A stretch of DNA of 64,000 nucleotides. Source: Rhypophila decipiens (taxonomy: Eukaryota > Ascomycota > Sordariomycetes > Sordariales > Naviculisporaceae). Under the pieces are notes generated by a model. The model was not told the origin of the DNA, did no database searches, and was given only the letters and a program-made list of their open reading frames with translations. The translations under genes and the position numbers were made by a program. This document shows, one piece after another, positions 22,054 through 33,370 of the stretch. Numbering within the stretch: position 1 is the first letter of the stretch; each line of letters begins with the position of its first letter. The stretch is taken from assembly GCA_033297075.1 (NCBI GenBank), contig MU858139.1, forward strand, positions 87,137-151,136, given 5' to 3'.

Positions 22054-23077
22054 GCCCCGTACCTTCTGGTCAAGTGCTCAGAGGACATCTTGGAGCAGTA
22101 CATGATGGTTGGGCTCTTAAAGGCACATCAACATGATTCAGCCTTGGAACAAAAGCTTCGCAGGCGGCTCATTTCCCAACCATTATCGCGTCTCCGGATC
22201 GCGAGTATATGACTCGGTCAGGTGGAAAATAATAAATATCGACACAGATACAGTCAGCTTCATATGTGCTGATTCGATTGGTGGGATTATTAACCCCCAG
22301 TTCGTCACTCTTACACCAGGACTCAATCTAGTCCATGCAAAGTCCCGCACTATTCAACATCAGGAGCTATTGCCTGTGCGAAGATTACTGGGCCGGATTT
22401 AATCGCCCCAACACCTGTGGAATAACTCGACGGGTCATCGAAAGTCCGAGGCTGTCAAGATAACGTCCGAGAGATAAGAAGAAGAAGTAAGAGGTCGAGT
22501 AAACGGAGCCCATCTCGGCTACTTGGTCCCAAGGGATGAAGTGAGGGCGTGGGAGCAGGAGGTGACAAGTGATTCCCATTTTACACCCCTGGGGCAAGAA
22601 TCCGCGGTACACTGCGGATTCCCAACACGGTGATGCAGAGCAGGCGAGGCAGCATCTTTCTGCTAGCAAAAGAACTTCTAAAATGAGATTTCCACAAATC
22701 GTGAATCTGCTGGTATATACGATGAGCCCGAAGGGGAACACAACGCATTGAGGTGTTCGGGAGGGTTGTATAGTTGATGATATTGAGCTGAATAAGGATG
22801 GCAGAGATATAATCCAACAGAGCTCCTCGAGGGAAAAAAGCTCCGACCTCTGGAACAGTATCCTCAGGTTTCTAGCCATTTCGAGGAGGGAGAAGTTCAG
22901 TAATCCGAGTTTGTGGTTAAACGAGGTTGGGAATGCGTGGACGAGTCTGACATCATCTCGAAGCCCACCAGCGAGCGATGGCTTGTAACAGAGCAAAGGC
23001 GGAAACCTCGAGGTTCTCGAAACATAGCTCATGATGGTGGATTTGCATCTCTGGCTTATCTTCTTCATCTCCGTATT
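22054..23077. other. Spacer without recognised gene
   Basis: The 227-codon minus-strand frame 22385-23068 has a Leu/Ser/Cys-rich composition without any motif and is probably fortuitous. Confidence 0.4.
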
Positions 23078-23490
23078 CTACACCTTCCGTTTCGTGTTCG
23101 TGTTCCTCGTGTTCCTCGTTGTAATTCTCGTCTTCTTTGTTTCGTCGGCCTTGCCTTTGTTTTCGTCTTCTCCGTCTTCTATGCTTGCCTTTTTCGTTTT
23201 CGTCTTCTTTGCTTTCTTCTTCGTCTCGTTCGTCTCGTTCGTCTCGTTCGTCTCGTTCGTCTCGTTCGTCTCGTTCGTCTCGTTCGTCTCGTTCGTCTCG
23301 TTCGTCTCGTTCGTCGCGTTCAGCTTCGGCTTATTCTTCTTTGTCTTCTTAGTCGTCTTCATTTTCGGCTTCTTTTCCTTCTCCGTCTCGTTGGTCTTAG
23401 TTCTCACTGAATCAGCCTCGTTGTTCTTCTTCTTATAGTCCCTCTCATACTCGGACTCCCAGTCACTCTCAGTCCTTCCTCACTCTCTTC
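23078..23490 (-). CDS. Lys/Glu/Thr-rich low-complexity frame, possible exon
   Basis: Minus-strand frame open from just after a TGA near 23490 to a stop at 23078. It begins E-S-D-W-E-S-E-Y-E-R-D-Y-K-K-K-N-N-E, passes through ten N-E-T tripeptides plus one N-A-T, and ends in T-N-T-K-R-K-V. It has no in-frame ATG before the GTG at 23407, so it would need an upstream exon. The highly charged composition is typical of fungal nuclear low-complexity proteins. The plus strand of the same DNA is also open (Phe/Val/Ser), so coding is uncertain. Confidence 0.3.
23221..23319 (+). repeat. 9-bp minisatellite, about 11 units
   Basis: Nearly perfect direct repeat of TCGTCTCGT (CTCGTTCGT in another phase), about 99 bp; the last unit has one change (GTCGCGTT). 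It reads N-E-T on the minus strand. Confidence 0.95.
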
Positions 23491-25804
23491 TATCTTCTGC
23501 TTTCTTTATAGAGCGATCGTTCGGCGATGAATGAAGGAAGTGGGGGCCGCTGTCATCGTTATAAACTGTGATAGATGGGAAAACGTTCGCTGTCATATTC
23601 AGGTTGTTTACTTCGGTCTTCTTGTTGTCCCTGATTCTCTTCTTACAAGAGGTCAATTGGGCTTATCCTCACGCCTAGGAGAGCCAGGACAGTAGCAAAG
23701 TTTTATTCCATGCTGAAATGATACACACAAGCTTGCAAATATGCCCTTTGATATTGTAGATGAGATACCAATGAAAGAGCGTGTTTCCCCGCCCATGTGT
23801 CGAGAATTGGGAGCTCCGTGGTCCCGGCAGTGTAGGTTTTCAGATCGGTCTCTTCCAACCGCGAGCTGCCACTGCTGTTTGCTCCTGAGGGTGCATGGCT
23901 GCCCGAAGGCAGGAGCTGTCAGTTATAGAAGACAAAGGCACCTTTCTGGTCGCGACATGACGTCCCCTTCGAGGTTTGGGAAGCAGCAGTATGTTTGGGG
24001 TACCGGATCGGAGACTGTGCTACTTGAGATGTCCTTGTCGTTGCTGTACGTGATTGGATAGAGTGGCTTGGGGCGAAGGGTGGCTATGGTAGTCATTTAT
24101 ATCGGAAATCACCCAGGAGATAATAGGAGTGACCTTTGCGGGGATCGTCGAGTAGTCCTTGGTAGCATTGACAGCTGTGGTAGGGGCAGGAGCTGGCCGG
24201 GAAGCTGTAGCCATTGGGAGGGATCTGGCTGGTGGTGCCTCTCAGGCTCTCTTCGGCATATAATACCATGGACTAGTAGGCTATGTCTATCCATTCTTTG
24301 CTTACTATCCGAGTCGTCTTTGCGCCAGAGATAATTATTAACATATCCGAGCCTCTCTGGCCATCCTCTGTGTTCCATCACGCTCGTGACTTCATGGTAT
24401 ATAAGGTCGGGGCAACGTCAATTCTCTGGAGCGCTAACCTGAGATCTTCGGGCATATGACCCAAATACAAACTCCCTCCCTATAATCTGGCATCTGCGAT
24501 TCTGAGTGTACTTCGAGTTATCCTCGGCGTTGTCCACGGCGAAAGGCAGTCGCCGCAAAACGAGGACCTCGGCCTGTCTTTCAGGACTGGTCATCCTGCT
24601 CGGGGCAGAAGATTGAGCAGGACTCGTATAGGAAAGAGATGACCGAATGTCTACAGTTGTCTCTGAAAGATATGAGGTCTGATACTGAATCTGTCTGTCA
24701 GCATGGGTTTCCAGAGCTTTACGTAGCCCTGCAGCAACTAACAGAGCTGATCGTATGATTCGTATCCGGGGATGCTGGAAGGAGAGCAACGTGCTCATGG
24801 TCGCATGGAGTGACAACAGCAACGCCTTGTTGTTCGGAATCTAAGTTGAGTCGTTTCTTATGCTTGAGAGGTCTGGCGCATCTTCGAAAGGACTTCTACA
24901 GGGCGAGGGTGGACGAGGAGGTTGCGATTAAATTCGTACATATACGACCGCTCCGTCGGCTTTGAATCAGTGCCGCTATCTCCGTGGACTGGGAGTTTGG
25001 GACGGTCTGGAGGAAGTCCCCAAGGTTGCTATGAGGACCGGAGCCAATGTCCAGAAGAGCGAGTACGCGGTTGCGATTCGAGTGATTCTGCGCGTAAAGT
25101 AGAGCTCGGAAGTGAGTCCTCCGTCAACATCCTCTGCTGCTTCTCTGATCGCACGAGCCGGGCCACTCGGGTGAATCATAATGTGGCTGGGATCGTTGGG
25201 ACGTGGATGCGACGTGGAGCGCGGATCGCCTCGAGATGGTGCAAGAAAAAGGACACAGGAACAGACGCAAGGAAAAGCAATGAGAAGAAAAAAGATTTCA
25301 GTGTGCGTGGACGATGTGGATGTGCAATCATTTCAAATATGAGATAGGCACCCATCTGTCTTTCTGGTTCCGCTTTTGTTTGGGTCTGACGGTTGCCAGG
25401 TTGGTGATGGTTTCCTCTTTTTTGATTGAAAAGGGACAGGGTGTCCCATGAGAAGTCACGTGCCGCGAGACATCTGGTCGATTGAAGCTTGGCGACAGAA
25501 ATGTGGGCCCGCTCACTTATAAGGCTATGATATGTCCACCACTTAGAGGTTTCACTGGATAGTTAGCCGATATGGGGGTGAATGTACTAGTAATACTAAT
25601 TATTTGCACCAATTGCGCCAGCTCGTTCGCCATACTATTGTCTGCTTGTATTAACGAGCAGAGCAGAAACTAATAGTCCAGCACGCTAATCCTGCCACTC
25701 TGCCCCTGATCGATCCCCTTATGTAAATGAAGTAGGCCAAACACGCCGTGGCCTGCTCTCGGCCCTCCTCCCTGATGCATGAGATGAGGGACTTGATGCG
25801 ACTC
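23491..25804. other. Spacer without recognised gene
   Basis: Both strands hold only short frames. Minus-strand 24418-24822 (134 codons) and plus-strand 24922-25347 (141 codons) lack domains or family sequence. No family A-K motif was found. Confidence 0.4.
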
Positions 25805-27799
25805 TCAGTAATCGTCCTCGGAAATCTCGTCGCAAGGGTCAGGTCGATACATGACCCCAAAGGTCGCCTCGCCAGTATACCGCGCGTGGGATAGCAGCGC
25901 CTTGACAGCCAGGTGAGCCTGCCCTCGGTAAGCCGCGAATCGAATGTCGACAACCGCAAAGACGTCATCGCTGGGATGATTGATGATCCCATCGAGTTCC
26001 CATTCCAGCTTGCCGGTAAAGAAAGCCAGCAGACTATCCGAGTTCACCAAATGAGGCGGGTCCGTGAACCCTGATACAGCGAGTGCGGTCCGCAGGGGTA
26101 TCCGTATCCTCTGGAGTCTTGAACCGATTTCGAACAACAAGAATCCAATGGCCTCGGACAAACAACGGACCATTGACCTTGTACCTGGACCAAAAGCGGG
26201 CTGCACCGCGTCTGGTAAAAAATACCAATTTGGCCGCTGCGAGGCCATGCTCCTCGACTCCCTGTCTGCTGATGTGCAAAGCCCATATTCTCCCGCAATC
26301 TCGGATAGCTTCCGTAATCTCGTTTACCGCAACGTCTGCAGGGAGCCTGGACAACCAGAAAGCGCAGTTGTATTCGTCGGGGAGCTCAGGAACTGAATAG
26401 TGCTTCAAGATCCCAGGGTCTCCCTTATACTTGGGAGACATGTCGGTCTGCTTGGCCAACGAGCGTTCCTCTTCGGTCATCTCTCATTGCCACCCAGGGC
26501 CGTTAAGTGCCAAGCTTCTGGGGCTGAAGCCATAATCAAGGCGGCCGGACGGTTGGACATGGTTGTTCGCCGCCGGTAAAAGAGCAGTAACCGGCTGATT
26601 GGGTGGATTTTGGCCGTTACTTGACTGTTTGGTACCCTGCCACCGAGGGGCTGCTGACAAGTAACCTGGTATCTAGAGTCGTCCGTTATACGTCAGTACT
26701 ATGAGAAGAAAAATAGACGAGGATAAATAAATAACATAGAGGGTGTCTGTTAGTTAATATGCAGATTGCTTGAAAGTGGCGGTTGAAGAAATAAAGACAT
26801 AAAAGAATGAACTATGTCCATTTGGGTTATCCCATTTTAAAAAAGACGTACCCTTTGAGGTGACGAGTTTGTGTTGTAGCCATGGGCTCTCTGGTATGTA
26901 CGGGAAGCCTGATATTTCTGTTAGTTTCATAACCATAGTCGGTACTTTGATCGGGGGGTCATAACTCACTGTATGTGCTGTCGGGTTCTGAATGCTCGTC
27001 TGTCTCCAATCTTGAGAGCTGGGTGCTCCAAGTGGCCTATTACTTGACCAGAAAGGATTCAAAGGCTGAGCGGCGTGCCCAGGGAAATTGCTGGAAGGAT
27101 ATGTTCCACTGTCGCTCGTCTGGTTGGAAGGCTGGACAACGGAGCTCGCAGAATAGAAGGTTGGCGCATTGGGACGTACTGGCGTGTTCGAAAGTTGATT
27201 TCCGAGCGACGGCGCTCCGTACTGGGTTGGCGGTTCATTGCCACTAGGCGTGTATCCAGATCGCTGGTGTAAAGCTCGACCCGACAGTCGGGGCAAAGGC
27301 TGTCCGATATTTCGAGGAACACGCGAATTGGGATATCTCGTAGATTGCCCTGCCTGGAGCTTGAGGGTGTCGTCGTCCATAGCCATGTAAGTGTGTTCGG
27401 TAAAGTCGAAAGTGGCATTGTGTCCGATATTCCGAGGAACACACGAACTAGGATATCTCGTAGATTGCCCTCGGAAGGGATTTTCACGGCGCCCGGGTTC
27501 AGTATCGACGAACTGGTCACGGAGGAGATCTCGCTCCACAAAGACTGGTTAGAACCCGAGAGTAACGCAGATGCAGATGACGAGGAAGCACCTACATCTT
27601 GAGAGGGGTGGAGGTCATCATGTGGAGGTTGCCGAGAGCTCGAGGGACTGGGGGTATTTGGTATCGAATGTGGCTCAGGATCAGGTATTGCATCGCCTTC
27701 CAAGTCGACGGCTCGCAGTTTTGGACTGGGTGCGGAAGAGACAACAGTCTCCTCAAGGGGCGAAGTTGGCTTGGGCTTCGGGGAGTCGTCGGGAGCCAC
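25805..27799 (-). pseudogene. Array member B, decayed tandem RRM-like gene
   Basis: Keeps the three-exon plan: about 26970-27799, 26852-26908 (57 nt) and 25805-26672, with phase-0 GT-AG joins. Several lesions are visible. (1) The expected start lies at a GTG (27797-27799) with a TAG shortly upstream. (2) Exon 1 is 830 nt, not a multiple of three, and the reading must shift near 27540, from S-G-S-N-Q-S-L-W to R-E-N-P-F-R-G-Q. (3) TGA at 26484-26486 replaces the arginine of the family G-x-Q-R-x-P-T box. (4) An extra base in a CCC run inside R-C-I-R-V-H-G-P (about 26065) throws domain 2 out of frame. Domain 1 (N-C-A-F-W-L-S-R-L-P to V-V-R-N-R-F) and domain 2 (L-V-N-S-D-S-L-L to Y-R-P-D-P-C-D) are otherwise well preserved, so decay looks recent. 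Sequencing error is less likely for four independent defects. Confidence 0.8.
27301..27470 (-). repeat. 120-bp spaced direct repeat in member B
   Basis: The segments at 27301-27350 and 27421-27470 are nearly identical (both TGTCCGATATT...GATTGCCC) and exactly 120 bp apart, i.e. a 40-codon unit. Each encodes Q-S-T-R-Y-P-x-S-x-V-P-R-N-I-G. Confidence 0.9.
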
Positions 27800-28497
27800 G
27801 ATCCCAGATACCGCTTCGTTCTACATTTCGCACCGTCGGAGCTTCGAATGGTCTAACGAGGAGAAGTTTCGATCAGTTTCGAAAAGTTTGTGTTTGCAAC
27901 AGCAATGCGTCTTTTTGACGAACGAGTCGCAAGTTAACCCCTCCAAAACTTCCCAGCTCTGTCGGTTCTTGGCGAAGAGGGGCTTGGCAAGGCTAGATGT
28001 GGGGCCGCGGAATGGGGCCGCGGAATGGGGCCACTTACAAGGTGGTGAGAAATCAGGGAGCGGCGGTATTTTGAGTGGACGACCTTTGAATGGAAAGAGC
28101 GGATGCTGGCAGCGACAACTTTCCATGGCGGTGGATCACATTGACTGCAAGTTATGAGTTTATATAATGATTGAGGAGTTTGTGGACGAGTACAGACCGT
28201 CGGACATATAAAAGGGGCCTCTTGGCTCCTATTACAAGCAAAGAGGTTTGTTGTCACCGCATCTCGGTAGGATCACGTGGTTCATGTCATTTAGGTACTG
28301 TACCTATTGCAATAAGATAACCCAAGCCATGGAGACATGAGAGATTCGCGCTTCAGACAGACGGGTGTGAGCAAACGACAGCACTTAGTAGATGACATGT
28401 AATTAAGGGAAACATGTCAATTATACGTCTTCTGCACCGCGCTAACTAAACCAATAAGTCTAGACAGATATTCATGTTCCTTCCATAGCCAAGCAAA
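27800..28497. other. Spacer between B and C
   Basis: Contains a short G/C repeat at about 28000-28030 (GGGGCCGCGGAAT twice plus a partial unit). No gene seen. Confidence 0.4.
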
Positions 28498-30020
28498 TCA
28501 GTCATCGTTAACCTCATCGCAAGGATCAGGACGATAGGTGACCTCGAAAGTAGGGTCTCGAGTGAGCTGGCCCTGGTTTTGGAGAGCCTGAACAGCCAGA
28601 GAAGCCTGGCCTCGGTAAGCAGCAAACCTGATCTCAACGATACACAAGTGCTCATCCCTACCGCCGATGACTTCATGTTCATCGACCTGGAACCTGATTC
28701 TTGACTCCAAGAACCGCAAAATCCGGTCGGGGTTGACCACCTGCGGTGTACCGATAACTCGGATGCATCTCGTGTGATATGGAGGTCGCGACTGCTCGGC
28801 AAACCTTTGACGATTCCAATTAACACGGGCCGTCTTTCCTTGAACCACGAAAGCACCTGGTCTGATTCCATAGCGGTCCCAAAATCTCGCCGCCCCCCGC
28901 CGCGTGAAGAACACCAGTTGGGCGGCCGCATCGCGCACGTCAACAACCCGCTCCGTACTTATGCGGACGCTCCAGATCTTACCACAGTCGCGGATGGCCC
29001 TCGTGATGTCATTGACAGTGACGTTTGGATCCAAGTGGGTGATCCAGAAGGCGCAGTTATCATTGTCAGGAACCGGAGTGCTGGAATGTCCGGGTCCACT
29101 GGGCCTGGCGGCGAGAGGGGTCGAGTGTTGGTAGGTTGAAGCGCTTGATCCCTGGCTCTGGGGCTGCCGCTGGTTCTGTGATTGGATTTGGGTGGTCGGC
29201 TGGACAGTGCCTTGTGTTCCAACAGCCGGTGGCAGAGGACTGGGCGCAAGCTGGGTAGCATTCGAGGATGGAAGTGGTCCATTATACTGCTGCCCTCGTG
29301 AAATATTTGTCAGCCCTTGAAACTAGACAGAAGAAAAGAAATCACAAGAAGGTTGAGTAGAGTCGGTGAGATAATAAGACGTAGTCTTTGAGCCACTTAT
29401 TGAGAGATAAGGAAAAGGATACCAGGTTGAGAAACTGTGGCAAGGAATCGAAAATAATGTCTCTTACCAATGAATTACTCGTCAGATTAGGGCCATGTAG
29501 GATATTCTGGCTGTTCGCTCGCCGGTCTCCCTAGATGAAGATGTCAGCCCTAGTCGAATGAGAAACGAAGATGAGAGTCATGCTCAGGGATCAAGGTGCT
29601 TACAATTATCCCCACTGGTAACCCACGTCCCACATTGTTTCGAGGCTGGGGCGAAGGAACTTGAGCTTGGGTTCCTGAGAAGGTGCTCTGATTTGCAGTC
29701 GAGGTGGACGAGGAAGTTCCAGATCCAGTTTCGAGAGGGGAACTCCGTGGCAGATGGTACCAGAGACCAGCATACGGGTCATGAGGCAAACTGGGTCCCT
29801 GAACTGACGGACGGCCGTATAGAGAATGATTACTCCTCGAGAGCTGGTTCATCTGCTGACGAAATTGGTCCCGTTGATGACTTGGATGCGACGGTGGACC
29901 TGGCGCCGCATTCGGTGATGCGCGAGTGACGGTCGGCGATGGTGCAGACGCGGCGACGAGCTCCGCGAGGGTTGAGGGCTGCTCTGGGTCTTTGGAATTC
30001 TCGGAATCGCGGGATCCCAT
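28498..30020 (-). CDS. Tandem RRM-like array protein, member C
   Basis: Intact. Exons 29604-30020, 29468-29530 (63 nt) and 28498 to about 29289, both introns phase 0 with GTAAGC and GTAAGA donors; about 423 aa from the ATG at 30020. The N-terminus L-A-E-L-V-A-A-S-A-P-S-P matches B (L-E-E-T-V-V-S-S-A-P-S-P) and D (L-E-D-L-L-A-D-S-I-P-S-P). A long Gln/Ser/Pro-rich, prion-like-looking linker (about 60-290) follows. Domain 1: N-C-A-F-W-I-T-H-L-D-P-N-V, I-R-D-C-G-K-I-W, A-A-A-Q-L-V-F-F. Domain 2: T-R-C-I-R-V-I-G, E-I-R-F-A-A-Y-R-G-Q-A, Y-R-P-D-P-C-D, then an acidic end. C lacks the M-S-P-N-Y box seen in most members. Function unknown; RNA binding is inference. Confidence 0.78.
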
Positions 30021-31578
30021 GACGGCGGCTGGATATTTTTGATCGACTAATGTGGTTGAGTCTGCCCCCTTGAGAACATAATACCAGAAGCCGGTGTAGG
30101 GGAGAAATCGAAATATAAGATTTGTGTGCGACAGTTGTGTGGAGAAGAGGGGGAAAAACAGGCAGGATGGATGGAAGGAATGGAAATGGAGGGGTAGAGC
30201 GAGGTTCCTCGGTCAAGGCTTAAGCTTCCAAAACGGCTGCGACGAAAAGAAAGCCTGGCCAGGGCGGTAACAGCAGTCGTCGCCGCGCCTCTATTGGTTC
30301 ATTCAAGACTATATCGCCTTCCCATTCTCGGTCGACCTCTTGGTTGAACAGCACAGTCCAAAATCACGGCCCTTTTCGCATTTTGATTTGCAACGAGGAT
30401 GGTGTATTTGGATACGTCGCTGAGAACTGTTTGTCCAGCCAAATCCATGGGTCTTGAATTACGTAGATAGAGAATTGACGCGGTGAAAATTTGCCACAAA
30501 TTTCAAGGTTTCGTCTGAGAAACTGTTTGAACTATGAGAATACTTAATTCCCTCTGTATAGAGACACAATGTATAGAGACATTGGCTCCTGTGCACATAG
30601 AACCTGGAGGAGAATAGGCACTTGCTACCCTCTATCCCGCCGTTACTCAACAAACCTTTAAGGAATGGGTTTAGCACTAACGTTATAATAGCATTAGAGA
30701 ATGGGAAATCTCATCATAAGATAAACTGAGAATAGAAAATACGAAGCCACGCTAGTTTCATAACGCTCTCGCTCGCTCACATTTATAGGTGCTGTTGAGC
30801 CTCATTTAGTTCATCCATTTATAGGATTAACGGTTAATATATGAAAATGATGTTCAAAGAAGAAGAAGATATTGGATAAAGCTGCTTCAACCATGCGATA
30901 GGGTTCAAGATATCACGAATACCGGGTGAGGTTGTCGCAAATGAACAGGTAATTCACAAAATTCATACAGGTAAGCCATAATTAGGGGGAGCAGTGTTCA
31001 TTTTGCCGCTAAGGATCTATAATAAGAAGTAAAGAAAGCGCCCAAGAAAGCCAAATGCTGGACATTTAGTCATCAAAACGCCCAATACCATGCCAAATGA
31101 CAATCATTCCATTCCATGCACAATTTCCCTTTTACCAGACCCAAATAATGAGAATGAGAGAGAAACCCGCAAATAGGAAAACACCCAAACCCCGCCATAT
31201 AGCTTACAGAAGAACAAAACCCTGACGAGGAAACGAACCACTACCCTTGGAGGGCCTGTCGTTTATTTCCTTCGCCGGACCCAAAAAAGCGAACAGAAGA
31301 GATATAACCGCGCAAAAGAGGAAAAGAATCAAAGAGGGAAAAAAAATGAACTCTGCTCAAGACGTGTGGTCTGTAGCAACCAAAAGCCAAACCATGCCAA
31401 AGTTGATTAGCCATTCAGCCCAGTTGCTAACAATCCCGAAGGAGTCCTCCATAAGAAAGAGGAAGTCCAATCTTTCCTAGTGCATCCTTGATCGGAATAG
31501 GAACCGAACTACTATTGCGACTTGTGTTGAAAAGTCAGACTTGAGTTGACTGCAATGAGTCGTGATGGCTTAGCATTT
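30021..31578. other. Spacer between C and D
   Basis: C upstream region, then A/T-rich sequence (30.5-31.5 kb) without coding frames. No terminal repeats recognised. Confidence 0.45.
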
Positions 31579-33370
31579 CTAAGCCGAGCCCACGCCGGGG
31601 AGGGATAGGTGCTCGGAGACAGGCAGCGGAGCGCAGGGGTCTCCGGAGTACTCAACCTGCACACCGTTGTCGATGAAGATCGAGTCCATTGTCAGAGCTT
31701 TGTAAGCCAACGAGGCTTGTCCGCGATGGCTGGAGAAGTGGATAATGACCGCCTTTTGGCGGGGGTTCCAATAAACCACATCGAGCTCGTATGTCAAGCG
31801 AGCGCTGAGGTAGTTATCGAGAAAACGGAAGTCGATCAGGTGGTAGGGGCCGGTGATTCTCAGGCACCGACTGAAATGGTCAGGCAGTCCAGCCTGCTCT
31901 GCAACCTTGATTCGATTGTATCGAATCCTAGCTCTCCATCCTCGGACATACAAGGTCTGGCGGTCCATGTAGTCCCTGGCGAATCGCTGAGCCTCGCGCA
32001 TCCCGAAGAACACGAGCTTGCAAGCAGCCCCCCGGATATGGGCTTCCTGCCTGTTGATGTGGAGGGCAAAGATTCTTCCGCAGTTGCGAATCGAGGCCGT
32101 GATCTCGGAAACCCGCACATCGGGCGGCAAATCGGTAATCCAAAAGCAGGTGTTCTCGTGCTCAGGAAGTGAGACGGCCGAATGGTTATGCAGATTGGAG
32201 GGATCCCCCATATAGTTGGGGGACATGCCAGACATTACTTGCATGCGCCGCTCGTTTTCAGTTGGGGCTCGCTGGAAGCCCGGTCCGAGGAGAGCCATAG
32301 TGGTGGGGACGAAAGGCCTGCTGGCAAGAGCATTTGAAGATGTTGGCTGAATAGCGTTCTGAACCCCAAGGCTCTGGCCAGATTGGACTGCGGGTGAACG
32401 GACGTTGGAAATCCAAGCAAGCTGCTGGCCGGTGTTGGCGGAGGAAGGGGCCAACAATTGGTCGAGGCGTGTAACCTGCTGACCGTTGCCGGTGTTGGCG
32501 AAGGGAGGGGCCAACAATTGGTCAACGCGAGAAGCTTGCTGGCTGCTGCAAGTGTTGGCGAAAGAAGGGGCCAATAACTGGTCGACGGTGCGCCTCTGGA
32601 TGGATATCTGTCCAGGGGGGCTGATGATGGGGTTAAAGGATGTCTCTGCATTACGATTGCTAGTGAAATGCTGGAATGAAGCATGGCTCTGGCCGGGCTG
32701 AATTGTGGGTGACTGGACGTTCGATACCCAAGCGCTCTGCTGGCTGCTGCCGGTGCTGGTGAAAGAAGAAGCCAGCGAATGGTCGACTCTGCGCTGATGA
32801 AAGGATGTGTGTCCAGGAGTGTTGATTGTGGCGTTATAGGATGCCTGAGGAGGAGTGTTTCTAGTCGAATGCCGGAATGAAGCAGTGCTAGACTCATTGG
32901 ATCGGTTATTGGATGTCTAGTTTTGTCAGGTTAGTGTATACTGATTGAGTAGAAGGGAGGGTTATAGTCAAAAGGATTGGAGACTCACCATATGGTCCAG
33001 CAAATCAGAGTTCATAGAAGTGGAATCATCAGACAGCGAACCAAAACGGTTGGAGACAGAGCGGCTGCCGGATGGCTGTGGAGATGCATGAGTGAGCTGA
33101 AGGCCAAAAGAACAACGATGAACGTCAAGAACTTACGAAAGAATTGCCAGAAGGCAGGTCAGGACGATTGGCAGGGCTTGGATTCCATTCGCGCGAACCC
33201 GTCGACCAAGGGTTGGTGGCAGAGAAGGAAGCAGCCGCAGCGGCGGCAGGGCCAGGAGCGATGTTTGCCGACCTGACAAGTCTTGCTTGGACAGCTCGCG
33301 GGCTCGGAATTGAGTCTGCCAAAAGGTCCTCAAGCCACGAGAGCTCGTTGGGTCGAGAGTCACCGTTCAT
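31579..33370 (-). CDS. Tandem RRM-like array protein, member D
   Basis: Intact and the longest sound member, about 552 aa. Exons 33137-33370, 32989-33075 (87 nt) and 31579-32916; both introns phase 0 (GTAAGT and GTGAGT donors). ATG at 33370 (M-N-G-D-S-R-P). The conserved head L-E-D-L-L-A-D-S-I-P-S-P is followed by about 250 residues of internally duplicated Ser/Gln/Asn-rich sequence, including three D-Q-L-L-A-P units. Then come G-P-G-F-Q-R-A-P-T, M-S-P-N-Y-M-G-D-P and N-H-S-A-V-S-L-P-E. Domain 1 is T-C-F-W-I-T-D-L-P-P-D-V with G-A-A-C-K-L-V-F-F. Domain 2 is S-R-C-L-R-I-T-G-P to Y-S-G-D-P-C-A, with a 15-residue tail. Confidence 0.8.
32419..32586 (-). repeat. 60-bp tandem coding repeats in member D
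   Basis: Two full 60-bp units and one partial unit, each encoding V/L-D-Q-L-L-A-P-x-x-A-N-T followed by Q-Q. Just upstream (to about 32880) a longer pair of diverged copies carries A-S-F-x-H and P-G-x-x-S plus Q-R-R-x-V-D, showing nested duplication in the same exon. Confidence 0.85.

Noticed and set aside
22385..23068. 227-codon minus-strand frame
   Set aside because: No motif, odd Leu/Ser/Cys composition, and no splice or start context that improves it.
23031..23438. Plus-strand Phe/Val-rich 'membrane protein' over the 9-bp minisatellite
   Set aside because: Produced by the TCGTCTCGT repeat; the minus-strand reading has more natural composition.
28268..28280. CACGTG E-box upstream of several array genes (28273, 38334, 53625)
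   Set aside because: The hexamer also occurs in coding and unrelated sequence and is not more frequent than expected by chance.
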